64,000 nucleotides of DNA from NCBI RefSeq assembly GCF_009662475.1, contig NZ_CP045571.1:2416501-2480500 (forward strand). Reading direction: 5' to 3'. Within the stretch, counting starts at the first letter, position 1; each line of letters starts with the position of its first letter. The stretch comes from Acidithiobacillus thiooxidans ATCC 19377 (GTDB taxonomy: Bacteria; Pseudomonadota; Gammaproteobacteria; Acidithiobacillales; Acidithiobacillaceae). A program made the translations under genes and the position numbers. This document shows, piece after piece, positions 9,566 through 17,942 of this stretch. The notes below the pieces were generated by a model. The model did no database searches, was not told the origin of the DNA, and saw only the letters and a program-made list of their open reading frames with translations.

Positions 9566-10670
9566 TAGGAACAGTCAGGCAGGGGACCTTTCCTATATTG
9601 ATCCGGTCCCCCGGCACACTTGAACCCCGGATTGAACGATGGGTTACCAGCAATGTTGGTGGAACAGTGCAGCGTTTGTTTGTCCATCCAGGCAGCAGAG
9701 TAAACGTAAATAGTCCATTATTGTCGCTCAGCAACCCTAAGGTCCTTGTACAAGCCCGAAAGGCACAATATGTCCTTACTCGAACAATAGCTCAGCAAAA
9801 AGTACAAAAAGCGACGATGGATGATCAGTTATATGCGTTGGAGGGACAGTTGGCCACTTATAAAACTCAAGCAGACAGCGCCGAGATGCGACTGAAAGCG
9901 GACTTGAGCCTGCTTCGTGAGTCTGTGATCTCCCGACTACAATATGAAACGGATCAACTCACAGCCCGTAACAGTGCAGAACTTGTGGCCTCCATGAAGC
10001 GGCGAATATTGGCTTTTCGCAGAAGCTATAGGGCTCAACTTCAAGGTGAGCAATCGATGATTGCGTCAGCTCGTACCGCTCTTTTGGCGGCTCGAGCCGA
10101 TGTGGCGGCCTTGCAGCCTAAGGCGGGAATGAGCGGCGAAGTACAAACAGTATCCGTACAAGCAGGTGCAAGGCTTAAATCCGGAGGCGCCATCGCCCGC
10201 ATCGCTAATATCCACACGTTGAATGTGATTCTTTCGGTATCGCCTGAAGATGCTGGAGAAATTGCACGCGGTCAGGAAGCAGAAGTACGACTATCGATTC
10301 CCGAAGTGCCGATACTCCACGGCGCCGTTCAAAGAGTATCCCCCAAAGTGGTTCATGGTGAAGTGCCTGTTACCATCCGGCTTCACGGAAAACTTCCCCA
10401 AATCGCCAGGCCGCAACTGCCAGTAACCGTAGTCATCCGAGCAGGTCAATTGGCACACGCTCTTTACGTGGCAACACCTGAAGGTGCTCGGGAAGATAGA
10501 GAAGGTAAGGTCTATGTATTATCTCAAGGGGGGCATAAAGCCACACGTCGGTTGGTGCATTTCGGGTTGGCATCCTCCGCAGGCATCCAAATTCTCTCAG
10601 GACTTAAAGCGGGAGAACGTATTGTCTTGTCAGGAACACCCCACTGGGATGAAACCATGAAAATTCGCCC

Positions 10671-12083
10671 ATGAAACAGATGCAATTGGCCTTGGTAGCA
10701 GGCGTGATTCTGATGCTTGCGAGTTTAAATGCACCGGCTTTAACTCTGGAGCATTTTTGGCAGGAAACGCTTGATCATGATCCACAAGTTCAACTATACC
10801 GTCAGCAATTAGAAGTCGCTTCTCAGTCACAACCCTTGGCTTTAGCCAAGCTGCTGCCTCAGATCAGTGTCCATGCCAGTGCACAATGGGACAACCATCG
10901 TATCCAGAAACCCTATGACAAGTATGACCCGAACAGTGTGCTTTTTTCGAGGGGCCGTCATAATATCATCCAGAGATGGTCTGCGCAGATAAGCCAGACG
11001 CTCTTCAATTGGTCCGCACTGCAAAATTATCGGGCCAGTGGTGATCAAGTCGCTGCAGCAGCGGCGCAGTATCAAGAATCGGTACAAAAACTTGAGCGTA
11101 GTGCCATTGTTGCCTATGGAAATTGGCTTCTAGCCTATGCGAACCTGCAAAACTTAAAAGCCTCTGAGAAGGGGGTCGCACGGCAAGCTTATGCAGCTGA
11201 AGCCCGCTACCGTTCCGGTACCACCGGCATTCTGGGTGCAGATGAAGCCAAAGTCGCTTTAGCCAGAATTCGGGCACAGCTTGCACAAGCTCTCGCCAAG
11301 TGGCATGGGGCGGGTGCTGTACTGGAGCAGTTTACCGGAAAAAAATCGCCCCCGGAGGCCCCTAAGCTGCCTCAAATTATCCATCTGCCGATTCACTTGG
11401 AAAAACAGTGGCAAGCTTTGGCGCTAATTCATAATCCAGCCCTTGCATCAGCTAGATATCAGTTGGATGCATCGCGCAAAGGCGTTGCAGCGGCCCAAGG
11501 GGGATTCTTACCTACTTTGACTCTTGTCCTGGCGCATCAATGGATGTCCGAAAATGGTACCTTATATTTTCAGGGGGCTCAGGAGGGGGCAGGGACTTCA
11601 GGTAGCGGCATTCCTGATCCACATCATTACATTGGGACTTCTGCTACGATACAAATGAATTGGGCAATCTTCTCAGGCGGATCCCAACAAGCAACCTTAG
11701 CGGAGGCCCAGTATCAGGAGGGGGAGAGTTTCTCTACCTTGTTGACCACTGAACGCAGCATCGAGCAAATTCTTCGCACCAGTTCTTCGGGGCTCAGTGG
11801 ATCGTTGCAGCAAGCAAAAATCTATCGTTATTCATTAGCCTTGGCGAAACGTGCGAGCAGAGCGGCCGAAGATGGAGTGCGAGTGGGGCTGGTGACGGAG
11901 AACAATGCGATCATTGATCGACAAAACGCACTTAAGGTGCGTAACGATTTGAATGATGTCAATGCATCCGCCTTAATCCAGTTTGCCAATCTGGCGACAG
12001 CAGCGGGGGTGTTAACTCCGGTACTCATGCACCAAATTTCGCTCTCCCTGTCTCTCGGAGGTAATTACGCAAAGATTCCTTGA
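10671..12083 (+). CDS. TolC-like outer membrane efflux protein
   Basis: 470 residues with an N-terminal signal peptide (cleavage probably after ALNAPA near residue 24), then two repeats of the outer-membrane-efflux helical domain. The protein would form a trimeric outer-membrane and periplasmic channel. The start overlaps the stop of the HlyD-type gene in an ATGA arrangement, so the two were translationally coupled parts of a tripartite pump. With the adaptor disrupted it may lack a partner. The DHA2 permease remnants at 1056-2770 could have been the third component, but this is inference. Confidence 0.85.
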   Translation: MKQMQLALVAGVILMLASLNAPALTLEHFWQETLDHDPQVQLYRQQLEVASQSQPLALAKLLPQISVHASAQWDNHRIQKPYDKYDPNSVLFSRGRHNIIQRWSAQISQTLFNWSALQNYRASGDQVAAAAAQYQESVQKLERSAIVAYGNWLLAYANLQNLKASEKGVARQAYAAEARYRSGTTGILGADEAKVALARIRAQLAQALAKWHGAGAVLEQFTGKKSPPEAPKLPQIIHLPIHLEKQWQALALIHNPALASARYQLDASRKGVAAAQGGFLPTLTLVLAHQWMSENGTLYFQGAQEGAGTSGSGIPDPHHYIGTSATIQMNWAIFSGGSQQATLAEAQYQEGESFSTLLTTERSIEQILRTSSSGLSGSLQQAKIYRYSLALAKRASRAAEDGVRVGLVTENNAIIDRQNALKVRNDLNDVNASALIQFANLATAAGVLTPVLMHQISLSLSLGGNYAKIP

Positions 12084-12409
12084 GCTCAATCACGAACACG
12101 AGCAGCATGTACTATAATAGAGCGTAAAGTTTTTGCAGGTGGTTAATGGTTTTACCAATCAAGACTAATTGGATTTGATATTATCTGAATGAGGACAGGG
12201 GGATCAGGTATAGCAGGAATTAAACTTGGGTGACTTCCGCCCTTTGACAAAACGACAAGGATTGAGTTCACAACATGGTCAACCACGGGATCCTTGAAGG
12301 AGGCCTGCTATGAGTGGCAAGTTGAGGCAGTTAGGAATGTGTTCAAGATAATTCCGTCGAGTTTCTCTTATTAAAATATCTACCTGAAGGACGGGTGCGT
12401 TTTTTCATT
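12084..12409. other. intergenic stretch, no gene seen
   Basis: 326 bases between the efflux gene and the cytochrome b operon promoter, with no credible open frame. An AT-rich stretch near 12110-12175 with short self-complementary pieces could end the efflux transcript, but no clear hairpin followed by a T tract is visible. Confidence 0.4.
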
Positions 12410-12438
12410 TTGAATCATATAGTTGCATGTTATTATAT
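12410..12438 (+). promoter_or_regulatory. predicted sigma70-type promoter for the cytochrome b operon
   Basis: TTGAAT (12410-12415), a 17-base spacer and TTATAT (12433-12438) lie about 45 bases upstream of the first gene of the cytochrome b operon. That gene has a strong AAGGAG ribosome site at 12469-12474. The match to consensus is moderate. Confidence 0.5.
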
Positions 12439-12481
12439 TTGATTCAAGAAGGGCTGAAGTGCAATAAAAAGGAGTTAGATA

Positions 12482-12724
12482 ATGAGTATGAGTTCTTTGC
12501 CTATCATGCACCAACCAGCGGTAGCGCATGTCGTATTTGGTATATTTAACTTGGCATGGCCCAATATTGCTTTTTGGGGAGTGGGCCTGATCATTTTTGC
12601 TGTTGGCATCTATGCACGCATGCCTGAATTCATGGAAATGGACGCTGAAACCAGGCGTCGCTATCAACAGCAAGGTCCATTTTTATATGGCAATGGAGAG
12701 GATGACGAGGAGGCTGGGGAATGA
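12482..12724 (+). CDS. small membrane protein of the cytochrome b operon
   Basis: 80 residues with one or two membrane helices (about 15-48: AHVVFGIFNLAWPNIAFWGVGLIIFAVGIYA) and a strongly acidic C-terminus (NGEDDEEAGE). Its stop overlaps the start of the next gene by four bases (ATGA), implying translational coupling and fixed stoichiometry. It resembles small accessory subunits of respiratory membrane complexes in size and layout only; I recognise no family. Confidence 0.65.
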   Translation: MSMSSLPIMHQPAVAHVVFGIFNLAWPNIAFWGVGLIIFAVGIYARMPEFMEMDAETRRRYQQQGPFLYGNGEDDEEAGE

Positions 12725-13365
12725 ATATCGATAAGGTGCTTCAGAAAGGTCTAAAATCTTTCCTGCCACTGAAAGATGATCTACCTACAGAGATGCCCGC
12801 CTACGTCAACTCGTTTGGTTACTTCTTTGGTACGATGACGCTCGCATCACTGGCAGTAGTATTCATGAGTGGTACGGTATTGGCTTTTTTTGGGCCGGAT
12901 TGGTGGCATTTCAATAGCGTTGGACAATTTTTCAACGCTATGCATTTTTGGAGTGTTGAGGTTTTCTATCTGGCCGTCATTATGCACCTCACGTTTAAGT
13001 TTTTTAAGGCGGCTTGGCGTGGGAACCGCTTTCGTACATGGGTGAATGGATGGATTATTTTCATCATCACCATCTTTTCTGGTATTAGTGGTACTCTCCT
13101 GCAGGCCAACTGGGATGCACAGTGGAATAGTCAGCAAGGAAAGGCTGCCTTCAATGCGTTAGGCCTTTCGTGGATGAACTGGATGAATTACACGACCGTA
13201 CTGACCTTGCATGTAGTCTTTTTCGCCGGTCTGATTCTCTTCTTCGTGGTGACTCACCTTGCTTTTGTGCGCAGCGAGAGTCCGGTGCATCCTATAGTCA
13301 ATGGTGGTAAAGGTGAAATCGACGATGGGAATGCAAGAGCCCTTGGTGAAGGAGATGAGAAATGA
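12721..13365 (+). CDS. cytochrome b, N-terminal (b6-type) subunit
   Basis: 214 residues with four membrane helices. The diheme ligands are visible: H75 and H89 in helix 2 (AMHFWSVEVFYLAVIMHL) and H164 and H179 in helix 4 (LHVVFFAGLILFFVVTHL). The H-x13-H and H-x14-H spacings match cytochrome b6 rather than mitochondrial cytochrome b. It should bind two b hemes and move electrons across the inner membrane from a quinol. It is coupled by four-base overlaps to both neighbours. No Rieske or cytochrome c gene lies nearby, which is unusual for a bc/b6f complex. Confidence 0.85.
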   Translation: MNIDKVLQKGLKSFLPLKDDLPTEMPAYVNSFGYFFGTMTLASLAVVFMSGTVLAFFGPDWWHFNSVGQFFNAMHFWSVEVFYLAVIMHLTFKFFKAAWRGNRFRTWVNGWIIFIITIFSGISGTLLQANWDAQWNSQQGKAAFNALGLSWMNWMNYTTVLTLHVVFFAGLILFFVVTHLAFVRSESPVHPIVNGGKGEIDDGNARALGEGDEK

Positions 13366-14351
13366 GCGTTCTTTCAGATAAAAATCTTCGGGGTTATCCA
13401 ATGAAGCCCTACGATATGGTGCGCGAAGGGCTGATAGTGTTTGGTGTTATGCTGACCATTATTTTGGTATTGGCTGCCGTTTGGGGGTTTCCGGGAAAGA
13501 ATTACGGTCCACTGACAATTAAGGAAGTGGCTACCAAGGCTCCAGTCGCATTCCTGAAGCGCACTGTTTCCTACTTTTCTGGAACCAGTCGCCTACAGAC
13601 CTATGGACCTCCTTACACCCATAATGACAACCATGCCCAACACATTGGGCCATTCTGTCCGAATTGTTGGGTAGGGGTTATATATCCACTGAATGCCAAA
13701 GTTGATTTCGTGATGCAGCCTTTGCAGCAAATTGCGGCTCTTGATCCGAATGTGGCAACCGCTCTAAACACATACCAAAATGCAAGCGCTAAGCAACAGA
13801 CAGAATGGAATAACGCATATACTTCGGCACTTAATAAAGCCCAGGTTACGCATGGACGTGTAGTGTTACCGGCGGGCGATTATGGGCCAGTCCCCGTTTT
13901 GATGAACGGTATGCTTACATTTGCTCGTACGGGCTTGTTGGAAGCCGCGCTTACTTTCAATACTAACCCCAACATGGCACCCTATGAGACCAATTATACA
14001 CGCCCACTTTTGTATTTGGGCGGCCCCATAATGAATACAGTAGCAGGTCATTTTGATGAAAAGGGTGGAGAGTGGGGTATGTCCCATATAGCCGGGCCTT
14101 ATCCTGGAGCGTGGTGGTTGTGGCCCTATACATTCTTGTATCAGATACCAGCGATCGGAAATTCACCAAATGGTGATCTTATTGCCTTTTTGATTTTCCT
14201 CGTAATGTTATTGATTGCGGTACTGGCGCCGGTGATTCCTGGGCTTAATCGGATTCCTTACGTTATTCCAGTTTACAAGATCATATGGCGCGATTGGTAT
14301 GCGAAGTATCCTTCTGGGATTCCGAGCAACGCATCAAGGAAGAGAGTATAA
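13362..14351 (+). CDS. cytochrome b C-terminal (subunit IV-like) protein with large insert
   Basis: 329 residues. A membrane helix at about 22-44 is followed by a soluble segment of some 210 residues, probably periplasmic. A membrane-proximal aromatic stretch (PGAWWLWPYTFLYQIP, 248-263) and helices near 272-305 follow. The aromatic stretch is where the Qo-site PEWY motif would be, but the Glu is absent. The insert carries a CPNC pair (C99, C102) after a His-rich run (THNDNHAQH). The start overlaps the b6-type gene by four bases. Assignment rests on operon context and helix layout more than on similarity. Confidence 0.6.
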   Translation: MSVLSDKNLRGYPMKPYDMVREGLIVFGVMLTIILVLAAVWGFPGKNYGPLTIKEVATKAPVAFLKRTVSYFSGTSRLQTYGPPYTHNDNHAQHIGPFCPNCWVGVIYPLNAKVDFVMQPLQQIAALDPNVATALNTYQNASAKQQTEWNNAYTSALNKAQVTHGRVVLPAGDYGPVPVLMNGMLTFARTGLLEAALTFNTNPNMAPYETNYTRPLLYLGGPIMNTVAGHFDEKGGEWGMSHIAGPYPGAWWLWPYTFLYQIPAIGNSPNGDLIAFLIFLVMLLIAVLAPVIPGLNRIPYVIPVYKIIWRDWYAKYPSGIPSNASRKRV

Positions 14352-14403
14352 CGCGCGGTTTTTTGTTACTGTATGACAATGTTCAAAAAAGAAGCTGGGA
14401 GTG

Positions 14404-14430
14404 TTAGCCTCGAAACTCTGTCGGGGCTAA
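14404..14430 (+). other. short hairpin between cytochrome b operon genes
   Basis: TTAGCC (14404-14409) and GGCTAA (14425-14430) can pair, in the 116-base gap before the last small gene. No T tract follows, so it is more likely an attenuating or stabilising structure than a terminator. Confidence 0.35.
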
Positions 14431-14467
14431 GGATGGCTTGTCTAGACACAATCAATCAGGAGGTATT

Positions 14468-14812
14468 ATGACTACGTTTGACCTGCAGGCTGCACTATCA
14501 CGTGCCATGACACTAGAAAATATAGATCCTCTGGACGCTGCTACAATCGCAGCGGCCGAGCAGTTGAGCGGCAAAGACGGACTAACCTTGGACACCGCAT
14601 TACCTATCCTGGGTAATGAACAGCTTATTGAACTCATTGGTTTTCTGAACGATAGCATAAACTGTCAACAGCTTTCAGAGCTTTGCGACAAAGAGTTCTA
14701 TAATGCTGAACAAGCCCGAGAATGGGAAGTCACAGAACAGCAGTACCGTTTAGCTCATGAAGTCGCTCTATTGAGCCACCTCATTGAACAAAAAAAGGAA
14801 GGTATCGGTTAG
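14468..14812 (+). CDS. hypothetical cytoplasmic protein downstream of cytochrome b genes
   Basis: 114 residues, helical and acidic, without signal or membrane segments. ATG 14468 is chosen because CAGGAGG ends seven bases upstream; an upstream in-frame start at 14438 lacks a site. Two cysteines (INCQQLSELCDKEF) sit six residues apart. No family is recognised. It follows the cytochrome b genes on the same strand after a 116-base gap and may be an assembly or maturation factor, but that is a guess from position. Confidence 0.6.
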   Translation: MTTFDLQAALSRAMTLENIDPLDAATIAAAEQLSGKDGLTLDTALPILGNEQLIELIGFLNDSINCQQLSELCDKEFYNAEQAREWEVTEQQYRLAHEVALLSHLIEQKKEGIG

Positions 14813-15062
14813 TAATTTACCAGGTAATATTAGAGGATGTTTATATGGGTAGTTGGATTTGTGCTGACTGCCAATTGATTTTTTTGGTTCTGTGTTGATC
14901 TTCTTTATAAATAAATAATGCTTAATTTACATTAGATTTTGTTTTCAACTACACACTGAACCACAGCGCGAAGCTATAATGAGCGTTACATCCAGGCGAC
15001 AACTATATCTCTAAGATTTATTTGCAATTTATTGGTTGGCAAGACCATAAAATATAGTAAAC

Positions 15063-15335
15063 CTATAATTCACCAGAAATTCTAGCCTCTTCCGCAAGCA
15101 ATAGAATATAGAAATACACACCGATAGATAATCCCATTATAAAAATAGACAGTACTTGCGCCACAGTGGTAAATCTTACTCCCAATGTAATGAATAGGGT
15201 AAGAGCTGGAATCAGTAGACATAACAGAGCCCATGCCAGCAAGATATGGTGATGCTTTATATCGTACTTCTTTGCCCATCGGTGAATAGGTCGAATGATA
15301 AATAACATAATTAAACCTGCTGAAAGCAACGACAA
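15063..15335 (-). CDS. small membrane protein, hypothetical
   Basis: 90 residues with three likely helices (about 3-14, 31-52 and 58-80) and a short charged loop (RPIHRWAKKYDIKHHH). No strong ribosome site is visible. The coherent helix pattern favours a real gene or a remnant of one. No family is recognised. Confidence 0.4.
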   Translation of the reverse strand: MSLLSAGLIMLFIIRPIHRWAKKYDIKHHHILLAWALLCLLIPALTLFITLGVRFTTVAQVLSIFIMGLSIGVYFYILLLAEEARISGEL

Positions 15336-15596
15336 AAATTGAAGATTATCAAAAAAAATGTAGCTTCAGTTTAGGCCGTTCTGAGCAAGTGGTCAAGAGC
15401 TCTAAAATCTCAACATTGAATCAGTCAGATTGATCACTGGTCCCATTTTTGCAAACAATTTCCAAAGGTTATCTGGCGACTCACATAAGGTGGTTTTGTT
15501 GTGTATTGGGCATCCAGTAAATAAATGAGCACGTTATCATCAGCGCTCGCCGGATTTTCGGGTTACTGTGAGTAAACCGTGGCCCAGGCCACACTA

Positions 15597-16266
15597 GTGT
15601 GGTGTTGCACTCTTGGTGAAACTTAAGGTTTATGATGATAAAACAGCTCCATGTGGATGTGGCCCGTCTGGTAGAATTGACCACGCAGAGTAAGCCGGAG
15701 ATGAAAAAAGTCAGGTACAGGCCCTGGACCGGACCCAACCGGGACTTCCCCTCAAAAAGGGCCGCGCAGAAACGATGACCCACGACTACAAACGTAATGG
15801 CACTACGACCTTGTTTGCCGCACTCAACGTGCTGGATGGCCAGGTCATCGGGCAGTGTCAACAGCGACATACCCATGTGGAATGGCTGAAGTTCCTGAAG
15901 AAAATTGATCGGCAGACGCCCAAGGACAAGGCTCTGCATCTGATCGCCGACAACTATGCGACCCATAAACACCCGGTAGTACAGGCGTGGCTCGACAAGC
16001 ACCCGCGTATTCACATGCACTTTACGCCCACTTCAGCATCCTGGCTCAACATGGTCGAGCGTTTCTTTCGGGATATCACGACCCAGCGATTACGTCGTGG
16101 GGTGTTCACCAGTGTGCCTGAACTCATCCAGGCCATTGAGGGGTACATCGACCACCACAACACCCATCCCAAATCCTTCATCTTGACCAAAACCGCCCGC
16201 GACATCCTGCAAAAGGTCATTCGCGCCAACAGCCACTTAAGCAGCAAACAGAATGCAACACTACAC
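15597..16266 (+). mobile_element. internally deleted IS630-family element (670 bp)
   Basis: Terminal repeats GTGTGGTGTTGCACTC (15597-15612) and the complement of GTGTAGTGTTGCATTC (16251-16266) are flanked by TA on both sides. Compared with the full copy at 8401-9565, two internal stretches are missing, one after the leader near 15655 and one near 15700. The transposase helix-turn-helix domains and first catalytic Asp are thus gone. The remaining frame from 15775 keeps the second Asp and the Glu. It could only move with a transposase supplied by another copy. Confidence 0.88.
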
Positions 16267-16269
16267 TAG
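15775..16269 (+). pseudogene. IS630 transposase, C-terminal remnant
   Basis: 164 codons nearly identical to the last part of the transposase at 8398-9483, with only a few substitutions ([14 protein letters not shown] in place of [14 protein letters not shown]). It retains IADNYATH and WLNMVERFF but lacks the DNA-binding region and first catalytic Asp. It cannot be catalytic, although a truncated product might interfere with the intact enzyme. Confidence 0.85.
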
Positions 16270-16819
16270 CAGCCCCTCGGCTTTAACTTCGGACTACCCC
16301 CCAATTCCCCCGTTTTTTGTGGTTTATCTGCATCTTTCTGCCATACAGACGCAAAATGACCATGCGTTTCATGTTCCAAGACATGGATATTAGATGTCAC
16401 TTCTCTTGAGCCTGTCGCAGCCCGCGCAAGGAGATCTGCCGGATCCCATCACCGATTCGATGATACAGTAAATCGAATGGTTGTGATTCTCGAAAACTGT
16501 TCTTAAAAGACTGCCACGGATTACGGCCATAGTGACGAGTTGCGAAAAGCATGATGGACTGTCCGCTGAACGACCGCTTCCGCTGCAATCTCGTCATTCG
16601 CCTTCGCAAGTCAGGAATGTTTCGCCACTAGGTAACAAATGTGATTACCCGTCATAAACCATGATGCGATCCGTTACTGCACAGAACGACACCTATTGTG
16701 AACGATTCCGTTTAGCCTTTTTTGCATAATGTCTTTTTTAACGCTGTCTGTCACCGTTTTGCAGAACGATGGCTGCATAACCTATAATGCAGTTCGTTCA
16801 AAAGCCCTGTCCTAGAGGA
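16270..16819. other. intergenic stretch, no gene seen
   Basis: 550 bases between the deleted IS630 copy and a helix-turn-helix protein gene. One minus-strand frame (16397-16609, 70 codons, rich in Arg) has no recognisable similarity or ribosome site and is not called. An AT-rich stretch around 16700-16790 probably holds the promoter of the next gene. Confidence 0.4.
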
Positions 16820-16823
16820 ATGC

Positions 16824-17942
16824 ATGCCTATCCGCCCCTACCCCATCCCCATGGATGATTTCCGTAACGTGCTGACGCTTTCCCCGCTCAGCCTGGTCGA
16901 AATAGCGCGCAGATTCGGGATCAGCCGCAGCAATCTGATGGGCCTGCTCGGAGGCAATCGCACGCTCAGCGATGACAGACTCCTGCAGTTCGTGAAATGG
17001 GTGGGGCTGGTAGGGGCGGATACCCTGCACCTGACTTCTGGCATCCATTTCTGGAAAATTGCTTCCGAAACGCAAATGGAAGCATTTCTGCACCTCCCCA
17101 CAGGGATATTGCCGGAATCCTTACGCTGGAGTCTGGTCCTGGAGTTTCCGCCACTGGATCGGGACTGGATACACCTCAAGGCCGATATCGGCGAGCAATG
17201 TTGGGTTTTGCTGTCCCTCCGACCGGTCTTTTTTGTTTTGCTACGGGACCGACTTCCGGGCATAGGTCGCCCAGTAGCGCTGATGTATTTACAAAAGCCG
17301 CTGAAACAAATCCTTGCCGATACCAGTAATCCGGGTTTGGCGGTTGCGTGGGCAAAGCAGCCGCAAACCCTGACTTTGGTAGATGCGCCCATGCGGGACA
17401 CTCATGCAGCGGATTTGTCGGTATGGATGGCTTGGGCACGGCAGAAGTTGGCCATCGACACTAGTGATATCAGTGACCAGATTTATCCACCCGTGACAGA
17501 ATCCTCCGAAGACAGACTGGACCCTGCGACTCCTTGTGCTCAGGCCTGGAACCTCTTGGCACACCGTCTGGACGTCGCCGGTGCCGCACATCCGGATATA
17601 GTCGATATCCCGATATTCCCTATGGAGCAATTCGGCCAATACCCTAGCGGCATGGTGCGGATGGATCGGAACTGGCTGGGGGATACTCTGCTGGAGCTTG
17701 GGAAAAAAGGACGGTTGCGCTGCTACGTCAGGGAAAACGGTGTGGAGAGCGTAATCGTGGCATTGTCTGCAACGACACGCTGTGGATTGCCGCCAGCCTG
17801 GGTTTCATCCCCATCATCAGATCGTTACCTGATATGGCGTGATCAACATCTGGAAATCGCTGTGCAGCTCGAGTCCAATGGCCATTGTATTGGGCCAGTG
17901 GTGGCGGCCTGGCATCGCGCTACAACCTGTATGGTTCAATAG
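16824..17942 (+). CDS. helix-turn-helix protein with unknown C-terminal region
   Basis: 372 residues. Residues 19-50 (LVEIARRFGISRSNLMGLLGGNRTLSDDRLLQF) form a Cro/CI-like helix-turn-helix. The remaining 300 residues show no membrane segment and no domain I recognise. The start at 16824 follows AGAGGA with a short spacer. It has no obvious partner gene and sits in the IS-rich region, so it could be a regulator carried by the island. The family is unknown. Confidence 0.6.
   Translation: MPIRPYPIPMDDFRNVLTLSPLSLVEIARRFGISRSNLMGLLGGNRTLSDDRLLQFVKWVGLVGADTLHLTSGIHFWKIASETQMEAFLHLPTGILPESLRWSLVLEFPPLDRDWIHLKADIGEQCWVLLSLRPVFFVLLRDRLPGIGRPVALMYLQKPLKQILADTSNPGLAVAWAKQPQTLTLVDAPMRDTHAADLSVWMAWARQKLAIDTSDISDQIYPPVTESSEDRLDPATPCAQAWNLLAHRLDVAGAAHPDIVDIPIFPMEQFGQYPSGMVRMDRNWLGDTLLELGKKGRLRCYVRENGVESVIVALSATTRCGLPPAWVSSPSSDRYLIWRDQHLEIAVQLESNGHCIGPVVAAWHRATTCMVQ

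Larger units (their letters stand above)
8230..10674 (+). pseudogene. HlyD/EmrA-type membrane fusion protein, interrupted by IS630 element
   Basis: Codons 1-57 (8230-8400) encode a cytoplasmic N-terminus and one membrane helix (WLIVVLVIEFVLLAAYSITLW). The frame then enters the IS630 element and stops at 8406. Taking out 8401-9567 joins codon 57 in frame to 9568-10674, giving a 425-residue periplasmic adaptor. The second part has the lipoyl-like half motifs (GTLEPRIERWVTSNVGGTVQ and MSGEVQTVSVQAGARL), a coiled-coil hairpin between them, and a beta-barrel region. A free TTG at 9598 could yield a protein without the membrane anchor. The stop overlaps the start of the TolC-like gene. Confidence 0.88.

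Noticed and set aside
16397-16609. 70-codon minus-strand frame
   Set aside because: Arg-rich, no ribosome site and no similarity I can name.
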